64,000 nt of DNA, taken from NCBI GenBank assembly GCA_037783415.1, contig JAZGTN010000070.1, positions 10,547,001 through 10,611,000 of the forward strand. Reading direction: 5' to 3'. Shown here in pieces: positions 21,456 to 33,398 of this stretch. The position numbers and the translations under genes are program-made. How positions within the stretch are numbered: position 1 is the stretch's first letter; every line of letters starts with the position of its first letter. The DNA comes from Leptasterias polaris (lineage: Eukaryota; Echinodermata; Asteroidea; Forcipulatida; Asteriidae). Below the pieces are notes generated by a model. The model did no database searches. It had not been told where the DNA came from and saw only the letters and a list, made by a program, of their open reading frames with translations.

Positions 21456-21660
21456 TATGGGCCCAATTTCATAAAGCCTGTAGGCACAACAATTTGTTAA
21501 GCAAAGACAAATCTTGCTTAGCACAATCGGGTAACCAGCCAACATTCCAGTAAGTTTGCACTGTTGCGACTGGTTGCCCCACTGGTTTTTTGCTAAGCAA
21601 AGAAATTTGCTAAGCATTATTTTCTGCTAAACCGTTTTGTGATATTCAGCCATGGTCTCT
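21456..21660. repeat. Degenerate MITE-like repeat with TTGCTAAGCA motifs
   Basis: GGGCCCAATTTCATAAAGCC at the left and a CGTTTTGTGATATTCAGCC at the right are loosely inverse. Between them are inverted AATTTGTTAAGCAAAG and TTTTGCTAAGCAAAG-type stretches and CTGGTTACC/GGTAACCAGCC pieces. Parts recur near 10860-11040 and 19060-19120. An old Harbinger- or hAT-derived MITE is a reasonable guess. Confidence 0.4.
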
Positions 21661-21884
21661 TTTGATGGTAATATGCAACTACCATTAGAACTTTGGTCTT
21701 TTCTCAGATGTTCTTAATCTACATGTATAATCACCTTTTTTTTCTATGAAAAACTTTTATTTGTTCTTGATCTTATAACACCCGGTAGGTGGCGATGAAT
21801 TTTAAGAAAAGTCCACACTAATGACCCCCCCCCCTCCTCATAAGAAGGGATCTGTGATTACAGGTCTTTGATCTTGATCTAATA

Positions 21885-22285
21885 ATACCCTTTAAGGGGC
21901 AATGGCTTTCAAAGGCAAGTTACACTTTTGGTAATTGTCAAAACGTATGCATTAAAAATTACAAATCTGTGAAAATTTGGGCTCAATATGGGCCATCAAA
22001 GTTACAGGAAAATAATGAAAGAAAAAAACCCACCCTTGTTGCATAGTATTGTGTTCTTTCATCAGATGCCTGAGAATTTGAGAAAGGCTTCAAGCAAGAA
22101 GCCTTTCTCACATTTACATTGTTAAGTGAAAAATTACCTCTTTCTCAAAAATTACATAACTTCAATGGGGGTCATTTCTAACAATGTTTTTTAATAACAG
22201 CTCTCAAGTGCTCTTGACCTACCCGGTAGTAAGTTTTATGGTAATTTAATTTTGGAGTAATTACCAAACGTCTACCCACCCTTTA
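21885..22285. repeat. Dispersed MITE-like repeat, related to 521-960
   Basis: CCCTTTAAGGGGCAATGGCT at the left and CCCACCCTTTAAG at the right end are loosely inverse. TTTTGGTAATTG and, inverted, TAATTACCAAA lie just inside. The middle matches 521-960. Inside is a hairpin, GAGAAAGGCTTC AAGCAA GAAGCCTTTCTC (22079-22108). Confidence 0.55.
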
Positions 22286-22289
22286 AGAA

Positions 22290-22965
22290 ACATTCAAAAC
22301 ATTCATTAGTGGCTCAAACCAAGCACCCCCGCCCCATAAAGAAGGCAAGTAATTATTGAAAAACCATATAACTAAATGGAAATAAGAATCTTATCAATTG
22401 TTTTTTGAACAAACTTAGATTATAAGTATGATTTTCCATAATATATGAATCCAGAAAAAACACTCTTCAAATTTAAACAAAACAATGACATTTTACTGCA
22501 TAAAATTGGCATTGTGAAGCATGTTAACAAATATTGGAGAATTTTCAGAAACATTTCTTGCTTCCTGTCAGTTCTCTTTAATGTGAAGTGTTCAAATTTG
22601 ACATGTACTTCTTTTTGAATTTGCATTTAGAAAGGCAGGAAAGACACCAGGAGGAAATAGTTAATGTGCAGTTAACAGTCAAAGTGTACCAAATTCACAT
22701 GGGAAAGGCAAAAACTAGGTAAAAAACCCATCTGGTAAAAACATATCTGGAAATTCCTCCACCGACCCTCAGAAGAGCAATCAAGCTTTGAATTTACTCT
22801 CCAGGTTTGCCCCAATTTAGCTGCATGCACTAAATCAACTGAGAAGATATAGAAGGCAGTCTGTTCATGGTGCAGGAGTTGATCTTGACCGCAGGAGTCT
22901 ATGTGATAGAAAAACAGGACAAATATAAAGACAAGTGACATTTGAATCTGATTTGGAAACAAAAC
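22290..22965. other. No feature recognised
   Basis: AT-rich DNA with short frames on the minus strand only. No repeat or protein family was recognised. Confidence 0.45.
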
Positions 22966-22969
22966 AAGT

Positions 22970-23245
22970 TGAAGAAATGGCAATTGATAAGCAGAAACAT
23001 ACTAGAATTTGGTATTGCAAGGAACACCAAAATAAGCAAAAAACACAATAAGCAACATTTTGGTAAATGGAAAAAAAGTGTTTGAAATGACGGTCGAGTT
23101 GTCACTCACACAAAAAACGTCTAAGAAATGGCAATTAATAAGCAGGCTACTTTGTCTACACATTTTAAGACTAGAATTTGGTATAAAAAGAAACACCAAA
23201 ATAAGAATAAAAACCAATAAGCAACATTTTTGATAAAGGGACAAA
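22970..23245. repeat. Two-copy diverged tandem repeat
   Basis: AAGAAATGGCAATTGATAAG with ACTAGAATTTGGTATTGCAA and ATAAGCAACATTTTGGTAAA (22973-23068) is repeated at 23125-23240 with some 15 percent differences and a 20-bp insertion (AGCAGGCTACTTTGTCTACA region). The offset is about 150-180 bp. Confidence 0.65.
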
Positions 23246-23248
23246 ACT

Positions 23249-23459
23249 ATAGACGATGTGACCTCTGTTTACATTCAAACCGCCCTCTGTTGACAAGTCT
23301 GTTGTCCAAGTCATGTTCCGCCGGGCAAAAAGACGCGTAGTTATGGTAATATTGCGTGTACTTTCTAGCTGGCTGTCAAGTACACAAAGGTTTTGCCCGG
23401 CGACATGCGCGCGCATCATGTTATGATTTTCAAATGACGTCAGAGGTCACATCGTCTAT
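23249..23459. mobile_element. MITE with perfect 18-bp ends (about 211 bp)
   Basis: TAGACGATGTGACCTCTG (23250-23267) is the exact inverse of CAGAGGTCACATCGTCTA (23441-23458). The next inner bases also contain inverted CGCCGGGCAAAA and TTTTGCCCGGCG. The flanks are CTA and TTA, so a TA or 3-bp target is possible but not decided. ATGTGACCTCTGACATCACT near 24893 looks like the end of a related, decayed copy. Confidence 0.8.
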
Positions 23460-23559
23460 TAGAAATGAAGCTTTAGTTGTCACTCACAAAAAAAATTTTC
23501 CTTTTGGAAATGATAAAATGATGTTGAAGTTGTAAAGTCACAATAAAATGGTTTCCAGT

Positions 23560-24345
23560 GAGGAAAATAAATAAATAACCAACGAAAAACACAAGCCATG
23601 CCATTTGTTATCCATATGATCACAGTAGCACATCAAGTACACCAGAAGCAAACCAATCAACATCGGGTTCATTGAAAAGTAACATCATCTCAGCTGAAGG
23701 TTCCTAAACATCTTGTACCAACAAACTGCTGCGAAATAATGAGGTACTGGCTTAATTAAAGAACACCGTTTTTTTTACAAAGAAGTCTGATTTTCCAGCG
23801 CAAACAGAAGAAGAAAACGCTTTTAAAAATCTTGAGTTTTACCTTAAAGGATCACAGTACAACATCCTTCATTGCAAGGTATGTGTCACCAGAAGCAAGA
23901 ATCATTAACATTGGGTTGAAAGAGCATCACCTCCTTGGAAAAATGAAATCATCCCAGCTGCAGATCTTTAAATCTTGTGTACCAAACTGCTGTGAAAATG
24001 AGGATTTGGTTTAATGAGTATCAAATATTTTTAAGAGAAAAGCACTTTCTAGAGTCAAACTCTGCCCTGCCCTTAAATAATCCAGCCACTTTTTGTTTAT
24101 CTTGAATTTTACCTTCAAAGATCATGGATACAGGAGCAGGTCTAGTACATCCATAGTGGTAATTGGCAGGTGTCACAAGAAGTAAGCATCATCAACATCA
24201 GGTTGCCAAAGCACCACTTCATTGGGTAAGTTACATCATCCAAGTTGCAGGTCCTTAAAATTGTACCAAACTGTTGTGAAATAATGAGGTTTCGGAATCA
24301 TTAAAATACAAATATTTTAAGTGAAAATAGTTTTCCAGAGACAAA
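23560..24345. repeat. Three-copy degenerate tandem repeat, about 260-bp units
   Basis: Three successive blocks (about 23600-23790, 23845-24030, 24130-24330) share ACCAGAAGCAARNATCATYAACAT, a GGGTT, CATCATCYCAGCTG, TTGTACCAAACTGCTGTGAA and AATGAGG elements in the same order. They are separated by lysine/asparagine-rich AT DNA. Divergence is far greater than in the following satellite. It shows no sequence kinship to the satellite that I can see. Confidence 0.65.
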
Positions 24346-24349
24346 CCCA

Positions 24350-25845
24350 GAGTATAGTTGATGATCTTTTCCATTGAGAGACTGTCACCTTCTGTGTGTC
24401 AAGCTAAGAAAGAGAAACAAACATTGGCCGGCATGGCAATGTTTATAAATTAATAAACAAGACTTTAATTTTATCCAAAAGCATTTTACCAACTTACCAG
24501 GATCAGAAGAAATGAATGTTGGTAAGGACATTTGAGCAGATGTTATTATCCACTCGTCTGGGATGGGGGCTTTCCTTTAATGGGGGCTGATCTGTACAGC
24601 TTAAAGAGGCCTCTAAGAAATACTAAACCAGTGAGGTTTACACATTTCTGGAAGATTATACAGACACTGTATTAAAATAGTTTGTTAGCCTTCGAGTCTT
24701 TTTAATGATTTTAAATGCCTTTTATTTCCAACCCGTATGAGTCCTGTATTAAGAAAAGCGAGAGGTCATCTTTGTTTATCTCACAATAAGGTTTGACGTC
24801 ACATTTAGAAAAACCATCACTGTAATCAAAGAAAAGAAACGGTGCACCCCAAAAAGGCACCTTGAAATGACTCCAGATGAAGAGGGATAGAACATGTGAC
24901 CTCTGACATCACTTGTTTACAAAAGAGCCACAGAGCCTAGACTTCCTGCAGGCACCGTTTGTACGCAGTTCAGTGGAAGAATAAAGTAAATCTTATGTTT
25001 TAGGGAGATTGCACTGTCTGATTTTGCTCAACTTTTGACATGAAGAAAAGGGGACATCTCAAAAGCTGTACAGCTGTTGGTTTGAATTTGTGTGAAAATT
25101 ATGACACAAAATGTAAATTTTCCCATATGGCCTGTGTAGTATCTTACCTATCAGAAAATGCAGTAGAATGTATAAGGTCACTATTTCAGTAAACAAAGGT
25201 ATAACATGGTCTATTTACATGCATGTACTCTCATGTATTATCAATTGAATTCCAGTTGCACCTTTACAGTATAACACTAAGTGCATGTAAAGACAAAAAT
25301 GTTTCTGCCAATTTCAAATTGGTTCAACTTCAAATCCATTGAGCACTGATGTGAAAGTAACATGCTCAAAGTAAAAAGTGTAATGTATAAGTGCACAATT
25401 GCAAGCAGTTTAATTCATTTGCTTTTGAATTTTGCCTATTTCATCCTGGTAAGGTTAGTTCTAAAGCAGGGCCACCACGTGCAGGTCCCAGGATACCAGC
25501 CCCAACACGCTTTGGGAGATCATAAAGGCCTTCATACTCCTTTCAGAGCGCCCGGTCCACGCACCCTTATGCAGGGCACGACCTCTACTCTTAATAACGC
25601 GGTCCCTAGCCCCACGGCGTAGACTAGGAACTACTCCTGTTGGCCGACCATTTGTGAAAACACCTGTACCATCCAACCCGCAGTGGAGCCAGATGCTTCT
25701 TTAAGATCAGCCACCAACTGTCACCCTGGCCAGGAGTAGGACCCCACATGCCATGTGCATGTGTCCAGGTCCCTTTTCGCAATTAAGTTTGGAATTTCCC
25801 GTGATTTTACCACTATTAGATTCCAAACGATTCGAAATGAGGCAC
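24350..25845. other. Left flank of the large satellite, no gene recognised
   Basis: Mostly AT-rich DNA, but 25470-25760 is richer in G and C (AGCGCCCGGTCCACGCACCC, GTCACCCTGGCCAGGAGTAG). It contains open frames on both strands without recognisable motifs. This part could be a transposon fragment at the edge of the array. Confidence 0.35.
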
Positions 25846-27588
25846 CACCAATGAAGAAGATCTTCTTGCTGACGTTGAAACTGGCCCATTCATCTTAGAT
25901 CTTGATATTTGAAGAAGAATCCACGAACCCAATGGTATATTGAAGTTTGAAGTTCTTGAGACAAGCACATTGGTGCGGTTCATTTATTATAAAAAGGAAA
26001 AGCTCTAAGGATTTAAAGTTGATGACACAAATTAATTTCTTGGTAGTTGAAAGTCATGGCACTTTTGTTGAGAGTTATTCTGTGGTGGAACAAAATCTTG
26101 ATGGTACAGAATGCAGTCGATTTTCCATGAGTGAGAACTCTTGATACACAGCTATGAGGCCCTAACCAGGCACTGGCAGATGTTGAGCCAGTTTAGCCTG
26201 GGGTGCAGTTTATTGTCGTACTCCAGGACAACAAAGTTTTTCATCCAAGGAGGTGTTTATCTTCAGCATGAAATTATTTTCTTGAAGGTTGAAGCAGATT
26301 AAGGCCCATTATAATGAAGGAGAACTTTTATATTCCTTGTTTTTACAGGTTTCTGCTTTGAGCAAAAGAGGAACTCTTTCAAGTCAATCAGTGCTACAAT
26401 TATGCACCGAAGAGTTTTACCTCTGTGCAACAGATACATGGAAACAAGGAACGAAGGAGACCGGAGTTGTTGAAGAAGATAAGTCTCAAATTGAAGAAGA
26501 TCGGCCTCAAAATGAAGAAGATCTTGTTGCTGAAGTAAAAACTGGCCAGTTCATCTTAGATCTTGATATTTGAAGAAGAATCCACGAACCCAATGGTATG
26601 TTGAAGTTTGAAGTTCTTGAGACAAGCACATTGGTGCGGTTCATTTATTATAAAAGGGAAAAGCTCTAAGGATTTAAAGTTGATGACACAAATTAATTTC
26701 TTGGTAGTTGAAAGTGATGGCACTTTTGTTGAGAGTTATTCTGTGGTGGAACAAAATCTTGATGGTACAGAATGCAGTCGATTTTCCATAGGTGAGAACT
26801 CTTGATACACAGCTATGACAATAGGCCCTAACCAGGCACTGGCAGATGTTGAGCCAGTTTAGCCTGGGGTGCAGTTTATTGTCGTACTCCAGGACAACAA
26901 AGTTTTTCATCCAAAGAGGTGTTATCTTCAGCATGAAATTATTTTCTTGAAGGTTGAAGCAGATTAAGGCCCATTATAATGAAGGAGAACTTTTATATTC
27001 CTTGTTTTTACAGGTTTCTGCTTTGAGTAAAAGAGGAACTCTTTCAAGTCAATCAGTGCTACAATTATGCACCGAAGAGTTTTACCTCTGTGCAACAGAT
27101 ACATGGAAATAAGGAACGAAGGAGACCGGAGTTGTTGATCGGCCTCAAAATGAAGATCTTGTTGCTGAAGTAAAAACTGGCCAGTTCATCTTAGATCTTG
27201 ATATTTGAAGAAGAATCCACGAACCCAATGGTATGTTGAAGTTTGAAGTTCTTGAGACAAGCACATTGGTGCGGTTCATTTATTATAAAAGGGAAAAGCT
27301 CTAAGGATTTAAAGTTGATGACACAAATTAATTTCTTGGTAGTTGAAAGTGATGGCACTTTTGTTGAGAGTTATTCTGTGGTGGAACAAAATCTTGATGG
27401 TACAGAATGCAGTCGATTTTCCATAGGTGAGAACTCTTGATACACAGCTATGACAATAGGCCCTAACCACGCACTGGCAGATGTTGAGCCAGTTTAGCCT
27501 GGGGTGCAGTTTATTGTCGTACTCCAGGACAACAAAGTTTTTCATCCAAGGAGGTGATATCTTCAGCATGAAATTATTTTCTTGAAGG

Positions 27589-30146
27589 TTGAAGCAGATT
27601 AAGGCCCATTATAATGAAGGAGAACTTTTATATTCCTTGTTTTTACAGGTTTCTGCTTTGAGCAAAAGAGGAACTCTTTCAAGTCAATCAGTGCTACAAT
27701 TATGCACCGAAGAGTTTTACCTCTGTGCAACAGATACATGGAAACAAGGAACGAAGGAGACCGGAGTTGTTGATCGGCCTCAAAATGAAGATCTTGTTGC
27801 TGAAGTAAAAACTGGCCAGTTCATCTTAGATCTTGATATTTGAAGAAGAATCCACGAACCCAATGGTATGTTGAAGTTTGAAGTTCTTGAGACAAGCACA
27901 TTGGTGCGGTTCATTTATTATAAAAGGGAAAAGCTCTAAGGATTTAAAGTTGATGACACAAATTAATTTCTTGGTAGTTGAAAGTGATGGCACTTTTGTT
28001 GAGAGTTATTCTGTGGTGGAACAAAATGTTGATGGTACAGAATGCAGTCGATTTTCCATAGGTGAGAACTCTTGATACACAGCTATGACAATAGGCCCTA
28101 ACCACGCACTGGCAGATGTTGAGCCAGTTTAGCCTGGGGTGCAGTTTATTGTCGTACTCCAGGACAACAAAGTTTTTCATCCAAGGAGGTGATATCTTCA
28201 GCATGAAATTGTTTTCTTGAAGGTTGAAGCAGATTAAGGCCCATTATAATGAAGGAGAACTTTTATATTCCTTGTTTTTACAGGTTTCTGCTTTGAGCAA
28301 AAGAGGAACTCTTTCAAGTCAATCAGTGCTACAATTATGCACCGAAGAGTTTTACCTCTGTGCAACAGATACATGGAAACAAGGAACGAAGGAGACCGGA
28401 GTTGTTGATGAAGATCGGCCTCAAAATGAAGAAGATCTTGTTGCTGAAGTAAAAACTGGCCAGTTCATCTTAGATCTTGATATTTGAAGAAGAATCCACG
28501 AACCCAATGGTATGTTGAAGTTTGAGGTTCTTGAGACAAGCACATTGGTGCGGTTCATTTATTATAAAAGGGAAAAGCTCTAAGGATTTAAAGTTGATGA
28601 CACAAATTAATTTCTTGGTAGTTGAAAGTGATGGCACTTTTGTTGAGAGTTATTCTGTGGTGGAACAAAATCTTGATGGTACAGAATGCAGTCGATTTTC
28701 CATAGGTGAGAACTCTTGATACACAGCTATGACAATAGGCCCTAACCACGCACTGGCAGATGTTGAGCCAGTTTAGCCTGGGGTGCAGTTTATTGTCGTA
28801 CTCCAGGACAACAAAGTTTTTCATCCAAGGAGGTGATATCTTCAGCATGAAATTATTTTCTTGAAGGTTGAAGCAGATTAAGGCCCATTATAATGAAGGA
28901 GAACTTTTATATTCCTTGTTTTTACAGGTTTCTGCTTTGAGCAAAAGAGGAACTCTTTCAAGTCAATCAGTGCTACAATTATGCACCGAAGAGTTTTACC
29001 TCTGTGCAACAGATACATGGAAACAAGGAACGAAGGAGACCGGAGTTGTTGATCGGCCTCAAAATGAAGATCTTGTTGCTGAAGTAAAAACTGGCCAGTT
29101 CATCTTAGATCTTGATATTTGAAGAAGAATCCACGAACCCAATGGTATGTTGAAGTTTGAAGTTCTTGAGACAAGCACATTGGTGCGGTTCATTTATTAT
29201 AAAAGGGAAAAGCTCTAAGGATTTAAAGTTGATGACACAAATTAATTTCTTGGTAGTTGAAAGTGATGGCACTTTTGTTGAGAGTTATTCTGTGGTGGAA
29301 CAAAATGTTGATGGTACAGAATGCAGTCGATTTTCCATAGGTGAGAACTCTTGATACACAGCTATGACAATAGGCCCTAACCACGCACTGGCAGATGTTG
29401 AGCCAGTTTAGCCTGGGGTGCAGTTTATTGTCGTACTCCAGGACAACAAAGTTTTTCATCCAAGGAGGTGATATCTTCAGCATGAAATTATTTTCTTGAA
29501 GGTTGAAGCAGATTAAGGCCCATTATAATGAAGGAGAACTTTTATATTCCTTGTTTTTACAGGTTTCTGCTTTGAGCAAAAGAGGAACTCTTTCAAGTCA
29601 ATCAGTGCTACAATTATGCACCGAAGAGTTTTACCTCTGTGCAACAGATACATGGAAACAAGGAACGAAGGAGACCGGAGTTGTTGATGAAGATCGGCCT
29701 CAAAATGAAGAAGATCTTGTTGCTGAAGTAAAAACTGGCCAGTTCATCTTAGATCTTGATATTTGAAGAAGAATCCACGAACCCAATGGTATGTTGAAGT
29801 TTGAGGTTCTTGAGACAAGCACATTGGTGCGGTTCATTTATTATAAAAGGGAAAAGCTCTAAGGATTTAAAGTTGATGACACAAATTAATTTCTTGGTAG
29901 TTGAAAGTGATGGCACTTTTGTTGAGAGTTATTCTGTGGTGGAACAAAATCTTGATGGTACAGAATGCAGTCGATTTTCCATAGGTGAGAACTCTTGATA
30001 CACAGCTATGACAATAGGCCCTATAACCACGCACTGGCAGATGTTGAGCCAGTTTAGCCTGGGGTGCAGTTTATTGTCGTACTCCAGGACAACAAAGTTT
30101 TTCATCCAAGGAGGGGTTGTCTTGAGCTTGAAATGAACATCTTGAA
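27589..30146 (+). repeat. SatA higher-order dimer, period 1279 bp, two copies
   Basis: Unit pair 27589/28224 is repeated at 28868/29503. In each pair the first unit has the short acidic form (VVDRPQNED) and the second the longer one (VVDEDRPQNEED). The preceding GTTGATGG/CTTGATGG variants alternate in the same way. This indicates a recent two-unit duplication. Confidence 0.85.
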
Positions 30147-32110
30147 GGTTGAAGCAGATTAAGGCCCATTAATGAAGGAGAACTTCTATATTCCTTGTTT
30201 TTACAGGTTTCTGCTTTGAGCAAAAGAGGAACTCTTTCAAGTCAATCAGTGCTACAATTATGCACCGAAGAGTTTTGCCTCTGTGCAACAGATACATGGA
30301 AACAAGGAACGAAGGAGACCAGAGTTGTTGAAGAAGATGAGTCTCAAATTGAAGATCGGCCTCAAAATGAAGAAGATCTTGTTGCTGAAGTAAAAACTGG
30401 CCAGTTCATCTTAGATCTTGATATTTGAAGAAGAATCCACGAACCCAATGGTATGTTGAAGTTTGAAGTTCTTGAGACAAGCACATTGGTGCGGTTCATT
30501 TATTATGAAAGGGAAAAGCTCTAAGGATTTAAAGTTGATGACACAAATTAATTTCTTGGTAGTTGAAAGTGATGGCACTTTTGTTGAGAGTTATTGTGTG
30601 GTGGAACAAAATGTTGATGGTACAGAATGCAGTCGATTTTCCATAGGTGAGAACTCTTGATACACAGCTATGACAAGGCCCTAACCAGGCACTGGCAGAT
30701 GTTGAGCCAGTTAAGCCTGGGGTGCAGTTTATTGTCGTACTCCAGGACAACAAAGTTTTTCATCCAAGGAGGGGTTGTCTTGAGCTTGAAATGAACATCT
30801 TGAAGGTTGAAGCAGATTAAGGCCCATTATAATGAAGGAGAACTTTTATATTCCTTGTTTTTATAGGTTTCTGCTTTGAGCAAAAGAGGAACTCTTTCAA
30901 GTCAATCAGTGCTACAATTATGCACTGAAGAGTTTTACCTCTGTGCAACAGATACATGGAAACAAGGAACGAAGGAGACCGGAGTTGTTGATGAAGATCG
31001 GCCTCAAAATGAAGAAGATCTTGTTGCTGAAGTAAAAACTGGCCAGTTCATCTTAGATCTTGATATTTGAAGAAGAATCCACGAACCCAATGGTATGTTG
31101 AAGTTTGAGGTTCTTGAGACAAGCACATTGGTGCGGTTCATTTATTATAAAAGGGAAAAGCTCTAAGGATTTAAAGTTGATGACACAAATTAATTTCTTG
31201 GTAGTTGAAAGTGATGGCACTTTTGTTGAGAGTTATTCTGTGGTGGAACAAAATGTTGATGGTACAGAATGCAGTCGATTTTCCATAGGTGAGAACTCTT
31301 GATACACAGCTATGACAATAGGCCCTAACCACGCACTGGCAGATGTTGAGCCAGTTTAGCCTGGGGTGCAGTTTATTGTCGTACTCCAGGACAACAAAAT
31401 TTTTCATCCAAGGAGGGGTTGTCTTGAGCTTGAAATGAACATCTTGAAGGTTGAAGCAGATTAAGGCCCATTATAATGAAGGAGAACTTCTATATTCCTT
31501 GTTTTTACAGGTTTCTGCTTTGAGGAAAAGAGGAACTCTTTCAAGTCAATCAGTGCTACAATTATGCACCGAAGAGTTTTACCTCTGTGCAACAGATACA
31601 TGGAAACAAGGAACGAAGAAGACCGGAGTTGTTGAAGAAGATGAGTCTCAAATTGAAGATCGGCCTCAAAATGAAGAAGATCTTGTTGCTGAAGTAAAAA
31701 CTGGCCAGTTCATCTTAGATCTTGATATTTGAAGAAGAATCCACGAACCCAATGGTATGTTGAAGTTTGAAGTTCTTGAGACAAGCACATTGGTGCGGTT
31801 CATTTATTATGAAAGGGAAAAGCTCTAAGGATTTAAAGTTGATGACACAAATTAATTTCTTGGTAGTTGAAAGTGATGGCACTTTTGTTGAGAGTTATTG
31901 TGTGGTGGAACAAAATGTTGATGGTACAGAATGCAGTCGATTTTCCATAGGTGAGAACTCTTGATACACAGCTATGACAAGGCCCTAACCAGGCACTGGC
32001 AGATGTTGAGCCAGTTAAGCCTGGGGTGCAGTTTATTGTCGTACTCCAGGACAACAAAGTTTTTCATCCAAGGAGGGGTTGTCTTGAGCTTGAAATGAAC
32101 ATCTTGAAGG

Positions 32111-32754
32111 TTGAAGCAGATTAAGGCCCATTATAATGAAGGAGAACTTTTATATTCCTTGTTTTTACAGGTTTCTGCTTTGAGCAAAAGAGGAACTCTT
32201 TCAAGTCAATCAGTGCTACAATTATGCACCGAAGAGTTTTACCTCTGTGCAACAGATACATGGAAACAAGGAACGAAGGAGATCGGAGTTGTTGCTGAAG
32301 ATCGGCCTCAAAATGAAGAAGATCTTGTTGCTGAAGTAAAAACTGGCCAGTTCATCTTAGAACTTGATATTTGAAGAAGAATCCACGAACCCAATGGTAT
32401 GTTGAAGTTTGAAGTTCTTGAGACAAGCACATTGGTGCGGTTCATTTATTATGAAAGGGAAAAGCTCTAAAAGGATTTAAAGTTGATGACACAAATTAAT
32501 TTCTTCGTAGTTGAAAGTGATGGCACTTTTGTTGAGAGTTATTGTGTGGTGGAACAAAATGTTGATGGTACAGAATGCAGTCGATTTTCCATAGGTGAGA
32601 ACTCTTGATACACAGCTATGACAAGGCCCTAACCAGGCACTGGCAGATGTTGAGCCAGTTAAGCCTGGGGTGCAGTTTATTGTCGTACTCCAGGACAACA
32701 AAGTTTTTCATCCAAGGAGGGGTTGTCTTGAGCTTGAAATGAACATCTTGAAGG
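32111..32754 (+). pseudogene. Representative SatA unit: three coding-like blocks with stops between
   Basis: A 644-bp unit. Block C (to 32374) reads NEGELLYSLFLQVSALSKRG through LQLCTEEFYLCATDTWKQGT and an acidic stretch to GQFILELDI, then TGA. The same frame continues RIHEPNGMLKFEVLETSTLV to REKL, then TAA. In this unit CTCTAAAAGG brings the next block into that same frame: DLKLMTQINFFVVESDGTFV to DGTECSRFSIG. One base out of frame, block B reads QALADVEPVKPGVQFIVVLQ and on to LEMNILK. No frame starts with ATG in a position that would open a whole block. I recognise no protein family. The blocks are soluble-looking, acidic in the middle, without signal peptide or membrane segment. Confidence 0.5.
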
Positions 32755-33398
32755 TTGAAGCAGATTAAGGCCCATTATAATGAAGGAGAACTTTTATATT
32801 CCTTGTTTTTACAGGTTTCTGCTTTGAGCAAAAGAGGAACTCTTTCAAGTCAATCAGTGCTACAATTATGCACCGAAGAGTTTTACCTCTGTGCAACAGA
32901 TACATGGAAACAAGGAACGAAGGAGATCGGAGTTGTTGATGAAGATCGGCCTCAAAATGAAGAAGATCTTGTTGCTGAAGTAAAAACTGGCCAGTTCATC
33001 TTAGAACTTGATATTTGAAGAAGAATCCACGAACCCAATGGTATGTTGAAGTTTGAAGTTCTTGAGACAAGCACATTGGTGCGGTTCATTTATTATAAAA
33101 GGGAAAAGCTCTAAGGATTTAAAGTTGATGACACAAATTAATTTCTTGGTAGTTGAAAGTGATGGCACTTTTGTTGAGAGTTATTCTGTGGTGGAACAAA
33201 ATGTTGATGGTACAGAATGCAGTCGATTTTCCATAGGTGAGAACTCTTGATACACAGCTATGACAATAGGCCCTAACCACGCACTGGCAGATGTTGAGCC
33301 AGTTTAGCCTGGGGTGCAGTTTATTGTCGTACTCCAGGACAACAAAGTTTTTCATCCAAGGAGGTGATATCTTCAGCATGAAATTATTTTCTTGAAGG

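Noticed and set aside
32110..32170. A 61-bp intron in each SatA unit (GTTGAAG...TTTTTACAG) joining block B to block C in phase
   Set aside because: GTTGAA is a poor donor, the supposed intron is itself open in the block C frame, and the 52738 unit joins the blocks without it. A 7-bp duplication explains the frame break better, though splicing is not excluded.
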